A stretch of 64,000 nucleotides of DNA. Source: Novosphingobium sp. GTDB lineage: Bacteria > Pseudomonadota > Alphaproteobacteria > Sphingomonadales > Sphingomonadaceae. Position 1 is the first letter of the stretch. Every line of letters starts with the position of its first letter. The notes beneath the pieces were generated by a model that made no database searches, was not told where the DNA came from, and saw only the letters and a list, made by a program, of their open reading frames with translations. This document shows, in pieces, positions 47,060 to 56,031 of the stretch. The DNA is taken from assembly GCA_024236175.1 (NCBI GenBank), contig JACKKY010000003.1, positions 310,001 through 374,000 on the forward strand. The letters run 5' to 3'. Position numbers and translations under genes: made by a program.

Positions 47060-47821
47060 ATGATCCCGATCCGCGCCAGGCTTGAAAATTCCGCCGTCAC
47101 TTTCGGCTGCTGGGTGACGATCGGCAGTCCGCATTCGGCCGAGATCGTCGGGCAGGCCGGGTTCGACTGGGTGATCATCGACACCCAGCACGGCGGCCTT
47201 GCCGAAGCGCAGCTGCTGCCGATGTTCCAGGCGCTGGACCTGACCGGAACGCCGGCGCTGGTGCGGGTCCCGTGGAACGACGAGGCCCTGATCATGCGGG
47301 CCGCGGACCTCGGCGCGGCGGGCGTGGTGGTGCCGATGGTCAACACGCCGCAGGACGCTCTGCGCGCCGTGCAGGCGCTGCGCTATCCGCCGCAGGGAAT
47401 CCGCAGCTTCGGCCCGGTGCGAAACTACTATTCGGCCGACGGGCAATCGGAAGACCCGCTTTGCCTGGTGATGATCGAGACTGCCGAAGCGCTCGAGAAT
47501 CTCGACGCCATCGCCGACACGCCGGGGCTCGACGGGCTGCTGGTAGGCCCGGTCGACCTTGCGCTGAGCATGGGCCACGGCCTTTCGCTGGAAGCCCCGG
47601 CGCCGGTGCTCGACGCCATCGGGCGGGTTGCCGGCATCTGCCGCGAGAAGGGCCTGATCTGCGCCTCGGTCGCGCTCGGGATGGCCAATGCGGCCGAGCA
47701 GCTCTCGCGCGGGGTGCGGATGCTCTCCTCCGGCGCGGATTCGCTGTTCCTGCGCCGCGCTGCTGCCCAGGAAGTGCAGGAACTGCGCGCTCTGGACGCC
47801 GACGGGAAGGGCCCGGCGTGA
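47060..47821 (+). CDS. HpcH/HpaI aldolase family protein
   Basis: Class II pyruvate aldolase-type protein of 253 residues. The catalytic His is in DWVIIDTQHGG, where DTEHG is commoner; metal ligands are Glu in VMIETAEAL and Asp in VGPVDLALSMGH. Such enzymes cleave 4-hydroxy-2-oxo acids to pyruvate and an aldehyde. The ATG at 47060 was chosen by the family start IPIRARLE. The stop overlaps the next P450 start by GTGA. Confidence 0.92.
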   Translation: MIPIRARLENSAVTFGCWVTIGSPHSAEIVGQAGFDWVIIDTQHGGLAEAQLLPMFQALDLTGTPALVRVPWNDEALIMRAADLGAAGVVVPMVNTPQDALRAVQALRYPPQGIRSFGPVRNYYSADGQSEDPLCLVMIETAEALENLDAIADTPGLDGLLVGPVDLALSMGHGLSLEAPAPVLDAIGRVAGICREKGLICASVALGMANAAEQLSRGVRMLSSGADSLFLRRAAAQEVQELRALDADGKGPA

Positions 47822-49032
47822 CCAGATCCGCCGTGGCCGACGCTCCCAGCCTCGACATAGATCTCTATGCGCCGGAGATCCTGCCCGATCCCTGGCCGGT
47901 GCTCGCCCGCATCCGCGACGCCGGGCCGATCGTCTGGAACGAGCAGGGCTACTGGATGACGGCGCATGACCGGGTCTGCCGGCAGATCATGAACCAGCCG
48001 GATGCGATCGGCCAGGAAGGCCTGATCGCCTCGCTGTTCGGCGAGGAAGCCTTCATCTCGATCGACGAACGCGCGATGCACAACGCGCTGCGCAACGTCT
48101 GGGTCTCCGCCTTCGGCAAGGACGGCGTGGAGGCGCTCGTCCCGTTCGTGCGCAATGTGGTCGGCGCGATGATGGACGCTGTCGAAGAAGAGCTGCGCGA
48201 CACGGGGCAGGTCGACCTCGTGCCGGCATTGAGCCGGCCGCTGCCCGCCCATGTGATCGCGCATATGATGGGCGTGTCCGAAGCGATGACCCCCACCGTC
48301 ATCGCATGGGCCGACCGGATGGCCGACGCGACCGCCGGCGGGCTGCCCATCGACTATGACAACTGCCCCTATTGGCTCGCTTCCGAGCAGGCCAAGCAGG
48401 ACCTTGCGGCCTTCCTGATCGAGCAGATCCGATACCGGCGAGGCAATCCGGGAGACGACCTCGTCAGCCGGATGGTTCATTCCCCGGTCGGCAGCCGGAT
48501 TTCGGAACAGGCGATGATGGTCAACCTGCGCCAGCTGCTGTTCGCGGGGAACGAGACGACGTCCAACTGGCTCGGCCATATCGTCGTGGCGCTGGCCGAC
48601 CATCCCCGGGAGCGGCGGGCGCTGCGCGGCGACCGTTCACTCCTTCCCGCCGCGCTGGAGGAAGTGCTGCGCTGGCAGGGCGTGACGCAGGTCCTTCCGC
48701 GCGGCGTCAAGCAGCAGGGCGTGGCCGTCGCCGGTCAGGACCTGCCGGTCGGCGCCGAAGTGGTCCTGCTGCTGGGCGCGGCCGGCCGGGATCCGGAGCG
48801 TTACGAGAGGCCCGATGCCTTCGACATCCGGCGCGAGCCCAAGCCGCATCTGGCGTTCGGGTTCGGCCTGCACAGCTGCCTCGGCGCGGCGCTGGCCCGG
48901 ATGGAAGCCCTTGAAGTCGCCTCGGCGATTCTCGACCGGCTGCCGGAATACCGTGTCGCCCGCCCGCTGGCGTTCGGCAACTTCAGCCTGCGCGGTCCGA
49001 CGTCGGTGTGGATCGAGCGGATCGAAGGGTAG
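47818..49032 (+). CDS. Cytochrome P450
   Basis: P450 of 404 residues that starts with GTG at 47818, coupled to the aldolase stop by GTGA. The I-helix motif is FAGNETT, ExxR is EVLR, and the haem loop is FGFGLHSCLG with Cys at about residue 354. It differs clearly from the first P450 of the operon, so the two are not a recent duplication and likely act at different steps. Redox partners are not in the window. Confidence 0.95.
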   Translation: MTRSAVADAPSLDIDLYAPEILPDPWPVLARIRDAGPIVWNEQGYWMTAHDRVCRQIMNQPDAIGQEGLIASLFGEEAFISIDERAMHNALRNVWVSAFGKDGVEALVPFVRNVVGAMMDAVEEELRDTGQVDLVPALSRPLPAHVIAHMMGVSEAMTPTVIAWADRMADATAGGLPIDYDNCPYWLASEQAKQDLAAFLIEQIRYRRGNPGDDLVSRMVHSPVGSRISEQAMMVNLRQLLFAGNETTSNWLGHIVVALADHPRERRALRGDRSLLPAALEEVLRWQGVTQVLPRGVKQQGVAVAGQDLPVGAEVVLLLGAAGRDPERYERPDAFDIRREPKPHLAFGFGLHSCLGAALARMEALEVASAILDRLPEYRVARPLAFGNFSLRGPTSVWIERIEG

Positions 49033-49039
49033 GCGGCCG

Positions 49040-50263
49040 ATGGGAGCTTTCAGATTTCGCCTCGGCACCGGCGTCCCCCCGTTCAATGTTGCCGAATGGC
49101 GCGAGCGGGCCCGTCGTAGGCTTCCCGAGGTGGCCTGGAGCTACATCGACGGCGGGGCGGACGACAGGCTCACCCTGTCCGAAAACGTCTCCTCCTTCCG
49201 CCGCTGGCGCTTGCGGATGCGCAGCGCGACGGGGGTCAATGCGCCCGACCTTGCGACGAGCGTCGCCGGCACGGAAATCTCGCTGCCCCTGGCGCTCGCG
49301 CCGATCGGTGCGGCGGGCCTTGCGCACTGGACCGCCGAGCCTGCCGCGGCGCGCGCGGCGGAAAGCTGCGGCACGCGGCTGGTGCTGAGTACGGCCTCCA
49401 GCTACCGGCTAGAAGAAGTTGCCGAGGCGACGCAGGAAAACCACTGGTTCCAGCTCTATCCGATGGGCGGGCGCGAGCGCATCGGCCTGCTGATCGACCG
49501 GGCCCGGGCCGCCGGCTACACCGCGCTGTTCGTTACGGTCGACGTGCCGGCGGTCGGCAACCGCGAGGGCGAGCGCCGCTGGAATTTCACGCTCCCCTGG
49601 ACGGTGACCCCGCGCCGGGCGTTGCACATGCTGCGTCACTGGCAATGGGTTTACGAAGCCCTGCGTCACAAGCGGATCGCCGCCATCCATTTCCTCGACG
49701 AGGCGGAAGCCGCGGCGGAGGCGGCTGCAAAGGCATCGGGGCTCGGCGCCGGCATGGCCCAGGCCGAAGCCTCGAAGGAGGCGCTGCTCAAGCTGCTGCA
49801 AAGCGACCTGAGCTGGGACGACGTGCGCTGGATGCGCGAACGCTGGAAAGGGCCGCTCTACATCAAGGGCATCCTCGACCCGGACGATGCCGCCTTCGCC
49901 GTCGACGACATCGGCGCGGACGGCGTCGTCGTTTCCAATCACGGCGGGCGCCAGCTCGACCGGTCGCTGGCGACCATCGATGCGCTTCCTGCGATCGTCG
50001 GGCGGATCGGCGAACGCGCCGAGGTCTTCCTCGATGGCGGCATCCGGCGCGGGACCGACGTGATCACCGCCCTGGCGCTCGGCGCGAAGGCCGTGTTCGT
50101 GGGCCGGCCGTTCCTCTACGGCCTCGCCGCGGAGGGCGAGAGCGGAGTGCGCGCGGTGATCGAAACATTGCGCGAGGAACTCCGGCGCGACCTGTTGCTG
50201 ATGGGCTGCCCCTCGGTTTCGGCGCTGGACCGTTCCTGGCTGATACCGGCAGGGGTGCGGTGA
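49040..50263 (+). CDS. FMN-dependent alpha-hydroxy-acid oxidase/dehydrogenase
   Basis: Protein of 407 residues of the lactate dehydrogenase (LldD)/glycolate oxidase family. Family blocks: VAWSYIDGGADDRLTL at the start, the FMN segment LALAPIGAAGL, YIKGI with the catalytic Lys, SNHGGRQLD with the catalytic His, and FLDGGIRRGTDV. It oxidises an alpha-hydroxy acid to the keto acid. It ends the operon and could feed or follow the aldolase. Confidence 0.94.
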   Translation: MGAFRFRLGTGVPPFNVAEWRERARRRLPEVAWSYIDGGADDRLTLSENVSSFRRWRLRMRSATGVNAPDLATSVAGTEISLPLALAPIGAAGLAHWTAEPAAARAAESCGTRLVLSTASSYRLEEVAEATQENHWFQLYPMGGRERIGLLIDRARAAGYTALFVTVDVPAVGNREGERRWNFTLPWTVTPRRALHMLRHWQWVYEALRHKRIAAIHFLDEAEAAAEAAAKASGLGAGMAQAEASKEALLKLLQSDLSWDDVRWMRERWKGPLYIKGILDPDDAAFAVDDIGADGVVVSNHGGRQLDRSLATIDALPAIVGRIGERAEVFLDGGIRRGTDVITALALGAKAVFVGRPFLYGLAAEGESGVRAVIETLREELRRDLLLMGCPSVSALDRSWLIPAGVR

Positions 50264-50316
50264 AGGTCCGATGCCGGGCGGCGCGGCGGTCTGGGCTACG
50301 CGGAAAAATTCGGGAT

Positions 50317-50520
50317 GTGATCGAACGTCCGATGCTAGTCGGCAGATTGGAGAGGCGGGACGGCGTATTTGTCGTGGAAAGCGGACTTGGTTCACAGTAC
50401 AAATCGTTGTCGTTTGCTGCGAGTGAAGACTACGCTCTCGATGCAATCGAGGTACGGTGGCCGGAGGGGGACGCGTTCCCAAACGGAGTTTTGCTGAACG
50501 CGTACAAAACTGTGCCTTGA
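50317..50520 (+). CDS. Possible small hypothetical protein
   Basis: A 67-codon frame from GTG at 50317, or 62 residues from ATG at 50332, at the border where the GC content falls. It contains LVGRLERRDGVFVVESGLGS and ends in LLNAYKTVP. No ribosome site stands out and I do not recognise a family. It may be a gene fragment carried with the lower-GC patch. Confidence 0.28.
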   Translation: MIERPMLVGRLERRDGVFVVESGLGSQYKSLSFAASEDYALDAIEVRWPEGDAFPNGVLLNAYKTVP

Positions 50521-50595
50521 TCAAGGGTTGACCCGCAGGCTGATAGGGCGATGATGAAGCTGGTTTAGTGATGCTAGTAATGCGGGGGATGCAAC

Positions 50596-51216
50596 ATGAA
50601 GACGAAGCTGATTCAGGCTAGTCTAGGCATGGCTCTCGCTATTGCGATGGCAGCACCGGGGCTTTCTCAATCTGGCCGTTCGATGCCAAATACTATTTCT
50701 TGGCATGACTTCACGAAGGTCCCCGTCAAGCAGAAGCCGAATTCTCTGGCTCGCATTAAGGGCAACAACTATACACTTCTATACGTTGGAAATCGCAAAG
50801 ATACTCTGCGAGAGCTGGCTCTTAAATCGCAAGGATACAAAAAGACAGTCGTTCATTTCAGCAACGCAACAGGCACAAGGTCCATTACCGCAATGAGCGG
50901 TCTCGGCACCTATCCTTACAGGATGACCTGCAGATTCACCCCGGCTGAAGAAGCAGCGAAGGTCCCCATGATCATCGCGAAACTGAACGAATTTGATAGG
51001 CTGGCGGGCAAGCTAGACAGAACTGCAGCTATGGCCCGAGTGGCGAACACAGGCCGCCGTATGGCTGAGCTTCGGAATGATCCCGTGAAGGCTCGCGAAA
51101 AAAGCAATGATGAGATTCGGTATGTTAATGAGGGTCTAGCACTGGTCGATCAGCTAGAAAGGGTGATGGCCGGGTGTACAGTGAAGCAAGAGCTACCGGC
51201 GTTTTGGTTCAAATAG
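50596..51216 (+). CDS. Hypothetical secreted protein
   Basis: Protein of 206 residues with an N-terminal signal peptide (MALAIAMAAPGLSQS). Two Cys remain in the mature part (RMTCRF and MAGCTV) and could form a disulfide in the periplasm. GGGGGA precedes the ATG, and a TTGACC/GATGAT pair with 16-base spacing lies at about 50528-50555. Base composition is clearly poorer in G and C than in the neighbours, with codons such as ATA, AGG and TTA-type choices more frequent, which suggests recent acquisition. No family is recognised. Confidence 0.7.
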   Translation: MKTKLIQASLGMALAIAMAAPGLSQSGRSMPNTISWHDFTKVPVKQKPNSLARIKGNNYTLLYVGNRKDTLRELALKSQGYKKTVVHFSNATGTRSITAMSGLGTYPYRMTCRFTPAEEAAKVPMIIAKLNEFDRLAGKLDRTAAMARVANTGRRMAELRNDPVKAREKSNDEIRYVNEGLALVDQLERVMAGCTVKQELPAFWFK

Positions 51217-51649
51217 CGAACCAGACACTCTCAATCGCCTGCGTGCTTAACCCTATCCAGCTCAGAATTGAGGCGAATACAGCCATAACGGACCGCGTCT
51301 GCGGCATGATGTGGATCGCTAGAATCCACGCCCTCTACCCGCTACTCATCGCGAGCCAGTTTATCGTAATGTGTTTCAATCTCGCCTGGCTCCATTTGCC
51401 TCTGCTGGGCAATCTTCAAATTTACTCTACAAGTTTTTCGCGCGATTCTATCTGCTCAGGATGGAGCGTTCGGTCCGCAATAGCGTGTTGATGGCAGAAA
51501 ACGACGCAATGTATGGCGTGTTTCGGCTTGCGACGACTAGTTGATATCGCAATGTCTGCAATGGCGTCGGACCCGGAAAGTCCGCAAGGGGACGAAAAAC
51601 CGCAATAGCGGACCCTGACCCTCGCACCGGAATGTGTCGGCGCGGCATG

Positions 51650-51856
51650 GAAGCTGAACAGCACTCCGCCGGTCACCTCGTGGCCGCCGAAGTCGTTAAT
51701 GGTATCGGGAAAGTCAACGTCGCCGTAATCGAGATGTTCTTAGTCCAGCCTCAGGCTGCCGTTCTCGGTCACTTCGTGTTCGTATCCTCCGCCCGGCAAG
51801 AGGCCGTCGATTCCCGTACCGGTGTCCGACCGAAGAGGCGTCACCCGGGATTCAAT
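51650..51856 (-). pseudogene. Remnant of an outer-membrane beta-barrel protein
   Basis: Read on the minus strand, one frame gives TPLRSDTGTGIDGLL, then TENGSLRLD, an in-frame TAA (51742-51740), then EHLDYGDVDFPDTIND and FGGHEVTGGVLFSF. The alternating pattern and the final aromatic strand look like the last strands of an outer-membrane barrel, and a Tyr codon changed to TAA would explain the stop. The 5' end is cut at the hairpin repeat. The barrel reading is by eye only. Confidence 0.4.
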
Positions 51857-51946
51857 CGTCATTCCCGCGAAAGCGGGAACCCAGCTCTTGATGGTTCGCT
51901 ACGTTCAGAGCCCGGAAACTGGGTCCCCGCTTTCGCGGGGATGACG
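51857..51946. repeat. REP-like inverted repeat element
   Basis: Two 28-base arms (51857-51884 and 51919-51946) are inverted copies with two mismatches, separated by 34 bases. Each arm also contains its own small palindrome, CCCGCGAAAGCGGG or CCCCGCTTTCGCGGGG. The arm core (GTCATTCCCGCGAAAGCGGG) is a well-known dispersed repeat of many proteobacteria. It marks the edge of the broken barrel fragment. Confidence 0.85.
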
Positions 51947-51994
51947 AAGGGGGCTTGAGCGGGGCTGATCGCTGTCCAGATCCGCGAGGAAGTC

Positions 51995-52933
51995 TCAGCC
52001 CTCGGCGTATTCGCTGTAGGGGCGCACTTCGTTCTGGTCGGCGGCGAGGGGGATCTTTTCGATGACGGTCAGGTCGTCGGTCGCCATCACTTCCGGCCAG
52101 CGTTCGGCGATCGTCTCCACCGTGTGTCCGGGCTCGGTGAAGCCCTGGTTGCGGGCGACGACCGTCCGGCTGACCTTGCCGCTCGCCGCATCGAAGCAGT
52201 CGCCGCTGACGGGACAACCCTCATGCGCGAGATAGGCGACCAACGGAGCGCTGGCCTCGGCCGGGAAATTGTCCCGCAGCATTTTCAGCATGGCCGCGCC
52301 GTCCTGTTGCAGCGCCGGAACCATGCGCGAATAGCCTATCGGGTTCACGGTGTTGGCCAAGATGCCGTGCGGTTCGCCTTCCACCGCGAGCGCCTGGGAC
52401 AGCATGAACAGCCCGCCCTTGCTCACGCCGTAGGCGCTCATCAGCATGTTGCCCCCGAACACCGCGGCGCCGACATTGACGATCCGTCCATAGCCCTTTG
52501 CCTTCATGTGCGGCCAGGCGGCGCGGCTCGTCCAGACCGGGCCCATCAGGTTGGTGTCGATGATGCGCTGCAAGTGGCGAGAGGTCATCACGTCGAAATG
52601 CGCCATGATGCACAGCGCGGCATTGTTCACCAGGATGTCGACGCCGCCGAAGGCGTCCAACGCGGTCGCGATCAGGGCCTGCGCGCCCGCTTCGGTCGAG
52701 ATGTCATTGCCGTCGGCGACCGCCTTGCCGCCCGCTGCGCGAATCTCCTCCGCCACCGCTTCGGGCGAGGCGATGCCTTCGTAGGCCGGCACCTCGGGGA
52801 CCGTACCGATATCGTTGACCACCACATTGGCGCCCCGCTGCGCCAGCAGCAGGGCATAGGCACGGCCGAGCCCCGGATTGCCTCCGGCCCCGGTGACGAC
52901 GGCGGTGCGGCCGTCAAAGCGCAGTTCTTCCAA
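51995..52933 (-). CDS. Short-chain dehydrogenase (MFE-2/HSD17B4-like)
   Basis: SDR of 312 residues. The opening VVTGAGGNPGLGRAYALLLAQRG and the following VVVNDIG are typical of the multifunctional beta-oxidation hydroxyacyl-CoA dehydrogenase type. NNAA and the catalytic YGVSK are present. The start is probably TTG at 52933, which follows GGAGAGGAGAG; the upstream frame to 53041 adds residues without homology. A beta-oxidation-like step on a CoA thioester is a fair guess. It is divergent from the ligase at 53141. Confidence 0.87.
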   Translation of the reverse strand: MEELRFDGRTAVVTGAGGNPGLGRAYALLLAQRGANVVVNDIGTVPEVPAYEGIASPEAVAEEIRAAGGKAVADGNDISTEAGAQALIATALDAFGGVDILVNNAALCIMAHFDVMTSRHLQRIIDTNLMGPVWTSRAAWPHMKAKGYGRIVNVGAAVFGGNMLMSAYGVSKGGLFMLSQALAVEGEPHGILANTVNPIGYSRMVPALQQDGAAMLKMLRDNFPAEASAPLVAYLAHEGCPVSGDCFDAASGKVSRTVVARNQGFTEPGHTVETIAERWPEVMATDDLTVIEKIPLAADQNEVRPYSEYAEG

Positions 52934-53140
52934 TGATTCTCTCCTCTCCTGCGGGCGCAATCCGCCGTTCCGTTCGATCGCCGGACCGTCCCGGGCCGGA
53001 GCAGTCGCGCGCCCCGGCCGCGCGATCGTGCTGGACCGCACGGCGAGTGATGATAGCGTGCATGCGCAAACTTGCCATCGACAACAACCGGTCGCTTTCC
53101 TACGCCCCGGGATACACGAAAGGCTTCAAGCGCGATTGCC

Positions 53141-55849
53141 ATGCCGCCGGAGAGAACGACGCAACCAGCCATCGGCAAGTTCCGGGTCGCCTCCCTGAAA
53201 ATTTTCGCAGGGCCGAAGTTCGGCCTGGCCCAAAAGACGGTGGCGCTGGCGCTCGCCTACGACGGCACGGCGCCCGATCTCGACCGGTTCGATGAGGCGA
53301 TGCGTTCGCTGCTGGTGCAGTTGCAGCCGGGCGAAACCGCAGGACTGGATTGGCCGGCGGGCGCGGTGTCCTCACCGGCGGAAGACGCGGCCTTCGAGGA
53401 TATCTGGCCGCGCGCGGTCGGTAGCCGGATCCTCGAACTGCTGCGCATCCTCCACGGCTGGGCGAGGGAACCGTTTTACTCCGCCGAGCTGCTTTCGGCT
53501 TCGCCGGGGCAGTTCGTCCTCGCGACGGGCTGGTGGCGCGAACCCGCGATCCGGCCGCTCATCGATACGGCGCTGCGACTGGTTGCGATGGCGGGGGGAG
53601 ACGGCGACGGTGCCGCCCGGGACGAATCATGCCGCGAGCTTTCCGACAGGATCGGGCAGGTGCGGCGCGGCGGGCTCTCACCCGCCGGATACCGCCTGGC
53701 GATGGCGGCCGCCCGCCTGGATCACCCCGTCAGCCTGTCGCGCGGCTTCGTCCAGATCGGCTGGGGAGCGAATGCGCAGCGTTTCAACAGCACCATCTTC
53801 GGCACGACCAGCTCGATCGCGGTCGGCATCGCCCGGCTCAAGCACCAGACGAACCGCCTGCTGGCCGATGCGCAGATGCCCGTCCCCGCCTCGTTTCTGG
53901 TATCGAGCGTGGACAAGGCGCTGGAGGCGGCGCAGTCCATCGGCTGGCCGGTCGTCCTGAAGCCGGCCAACCAGGATGGCGGGGCGGGCGTCGCCGCCGA
54001 TATCGGAAATTCCGAACATCTGCGAAAGGCATTCGCGGCCGCGCAGGCGCACAGCCCCGACGCGGTCATTGTCGAGAAACATGTCGAAGGCGACGATCAC
54101 CGGATGCTGGTCGTGGGCGGGCGCCTGCTCGCCGTCACGCGGAGGATACCCGGTGGCGTCGTGGGGGACGGACGGGGCACCGTTGGCGCCCTGCTGGAGG
54201 AGCTCAATTCGGACCCGCGGCGGGGGAAAGGCAAGCGCAGCATGCTGGTGCATGTTGAGCTCGACGAAGAGGCGTTGCAGTGCCTGGAGGATCAGGCGCT
54301 GACGCCGCACAGCGTGCCGGAATCCGGCCGTTTCGTTCGCCTGCGGCGCATCGCCAACATCAGCACCGGCGGAACCGCGCAGGACGTGACCGACCGGGTT
54401 CATCCGGAAAACCGCCGCCTTGCAATCCGGGCGGCGCGCATCCTTGGCCTCGACATCGCCGGTGTCGATTTCCTCAGCCCCGACATCGCCAGATCCTGGC
54501 GCGAGGTCGGCGGCGCCATTTGCGAAGTGAACGCCCAGCCCACACTGCGGGTGCACTGGCTTGGCGCTCCGGATAGGGACATCGAGGCGGAAGTCGTCGA
54601 TGGGTTAACCGGCGGGAAATCCACGCGAATTCCGACGGCGGTGATCACGGGCACCAACGGCAAGACCACGACCGCCCGGATGCTGCATCGTATCTGGATG
54701 GCGGCGGGCAGGACAGCCGGCGTCTGTACGACACAGGGGCTGGTCGTTGGCGACGATGTCGTCAGCGAGAGGAACATGTCGGGGTCGCTCGGCGCGCGCG
54801 CTCTGTTCGCGGATCCCGCGGTGGAAAGCGCGATCATCGAGCAGCCGCGACAGGCGATCCTGGAACTCGGCCATCCCTGCGACCGGCATGACATCGGCGT
54901 GCTGCTGAATGTTCAGGACGATCATATCGGCATCGACGGGATCGCATCGCTCGACGAGATGGCGCGCCTCAAGGCCGAAGTTCTGCGCCGGTCGGAATCG
55001 GCTGTGGTGGTCAACGCGGAGGACCGGCGATGCCTGGCGGCGCGCGCCATGGCGGGTTGCCGCCGCCACGTCCTGATCGCTCGCGACCCGGAGAATCCAG
55101 CCCTGAAAGATCATCTGGCGACGGGTGGCGAGGGCGTATTGCTGCAGACGCATGAAGGCGAAAACTGGATCGTGCTCGCTAGGGGGGAGGAGCGGATTCC
55201 GCTGATCGCCGTTTCGCGGATGCCGTCGACGCTGGACGGTGCGCTCAGGTTCAATGTGATCAACGCGATGTTCGCTGCCGGAATTGCCTGGGCGCAGCGA
55301 CTGGAGCTGAAGCCCATCCGCGATGCCCTGGCCTCTTTCGAGAATTCCCCCCGGGACAACCCGGGGCGCTACAACTTCATCGAGGGCCTGCCGTGGCAAG
55401 TGCTGCTCGACTACGGGCATAATCCGGATGCCCTGCGCGAGCTTGTTTCCTTCGTCGAAGGGCTGCCGGTGACGGGGAAACGGCGGCTGCTCAATCTCAA
55501 GCTCGGCAATCGCCACCGTTCGCATTTCGAGGAGGTGGCGCCGCTGCTGGCACGGACTTTCGACAGTTTCGTCCTGGGTTGCGACGCACGCAGAACCCGC
55601 AAGGGAGGGGATTACGGCAACGACGATCCCGTCGGGAAGATGCTTGCCGTAACGAGCGGGGCACTTCGTCGTTCCGGCGTGGCGGAAGAGCGCATCATTT
55701 GCGAGTCCGGTCGGCCGGAAATCTTCGGCAGGATGTTCGAACAGGCGCAGCCCGGCGACCTGCTCGTAATACTTGCCGAGCCGTGGGAGGCGCTGCGGGC
55801 CCTTTCCGGGATCAGGGATGCACCCGCCGGCATGTTAACTTTCCGATAA
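53141..55849 (+). CDS. Cyanophycin synthetase-like ATP-grasp/Mur ligase
   Basis: Protein of 902 residues from the ATG at 53141. An N-terminal region of about 200 residues is followed by an ATP-grasp domain (PVVLKPANQDGGAGVA, VIVEKHVEGDDHRMLVVGG, ICEVNAQPTLR) and, from about residue 500, a Mur ligase domain with P-loop VITGTNGKTTTARM. This order is that of cyanophycin synthetase CphA. The N-terminal part lacks the HIVEH-type stretch known in CphA1. No cyanophycinase or second ligase gene is adjacent, so the polymer or peptide it makes is open. Confidence 0.85.
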   Translation: MPPERTTQPAIGKFRVASLKIFAGPKFGLAQKTVALALAYDGTAPDLDRFDEAMRSLLVQLQPGETAGLDWPAGAVSSPAEDAAFEDIWPRAVGSRILELLRILHGWAREPFYSAELLSASPGQFVLATGWWREPAIRPLIDTALRLVAMAGGDGDGAARDESCRELSDRIGQVRRGGLSPAGYRLAMAAARLDHPVSLSRGFVQIGWGANAQRFNSTIFGTTSSIAVGIARLKHQTNRLLADAQMPVPASFLVSSVDKALEAAQSIGWPVVLKPANQDGGAGVAADIGNSEHLRKAFAAAQAHSPDAVIVEKHVEGDDHRMLVVGGRLLAVTRRIPGGVVGDGRGTVGALLEELNSDPRRGKGKRSMLVHVELDEEALQCLEDQALTPHSVPESGRFVRLRRIANISTGGTAQDVTDRVHPENRRLAIRAARILGLDIAGVDFLSPDIARSWREVGGAICEVNAQPTLRVHWLGAPDRDIEAEVVDGLTGGKSTRIPTAVITGTNGKTTTARMLHRIWMAAGRTAGVCTTQGLVVGDDVVSERNMSGSLGARALFADPAVESAIIEQPRQAILELGHPCDRHDIGVLLNVQDDHIGIDGIASLDEMARLKAEVLRRSESAVVVNAEDRRCLAARAMAGCRRHVLIARDPENPALKDHLATGGEGVLLQTHEGENWIVLARGEERIPLIAVSRMPSTLDGALRFNVINAMFAAGIAWAQRLELKPIRDALASFENSPRDNPGRYNFIEGLPWQVLLDYGHNPDALRELVSFVEGLPVTGKRRLLNLKLGNRHRSHFEEVAPLLARTFDSFVLGCDARRTRKGGDYGNDDPVGKMLAVTSGALRRSGVAEERIICESGRPEIFGRMFEQAQPGDLLVILAEPWEALRALSGIRDAPAGMLTFR

Positions 55850-55883
55850 CCGAGCACCCGCCTGTAAAGGTGACAGAATCACC

Positions 55884-55922
55884 GAAAAATCCCAGCTTTT
55901 CAGCGGTTTTCCGGGATTCTTC
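55884..55922 (+). terminator. Stem-loop downstream of the CphA-like gene
   Basis: Arms at 55884-55893 and 55913-55922 pair over 10 bases with one mismatch (core AATCCC/GGGATT) around a 19-base T-rich loop. No T run follows. A weak terminator or mRNA-end structure is possible. A second pair, ATCCCAA/TTGGGAT (55976-56008), lies before the TadG gene. Confidence 0.3.
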
Positions 55923-56031
55923 GTACGGTGGACGCGAGGCATCGAATTAGCACAATCTTAAGAATCCGCCGCGTAATCCCAACCCATGCATTCATAGCGT
56001 TTTGGGATGTTCGCCGATGCGGGGCTGAAAT

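Larger units (their letters stand above)
51217..51994. other. Lower-GC non-coding stretch with relic and repeat
   Basis: This 778-base stretch has no intact gene that I support. Its first 400 bases are AT-richer and without clear signals. The remainder holds a broken reading frame on the minus strand (51650-51856) and a REP-like hairpin (51857-51946), both listed separately. Confidence 0.6.

Noticed and set aside
51174..51491. A 105-codon frame after the secreted hypothetical protein
   Set aside because: Starts inside the preceding gene, has no ribosome site and no family pattern; treated as chance frame in AT-richer DNA.
51857..51946. CRISPR array or transposon end
   Set aside because: Only one inverted pair of arms, no direct repeat-spacer series and no transposase; it fits a REP-like hairpin.
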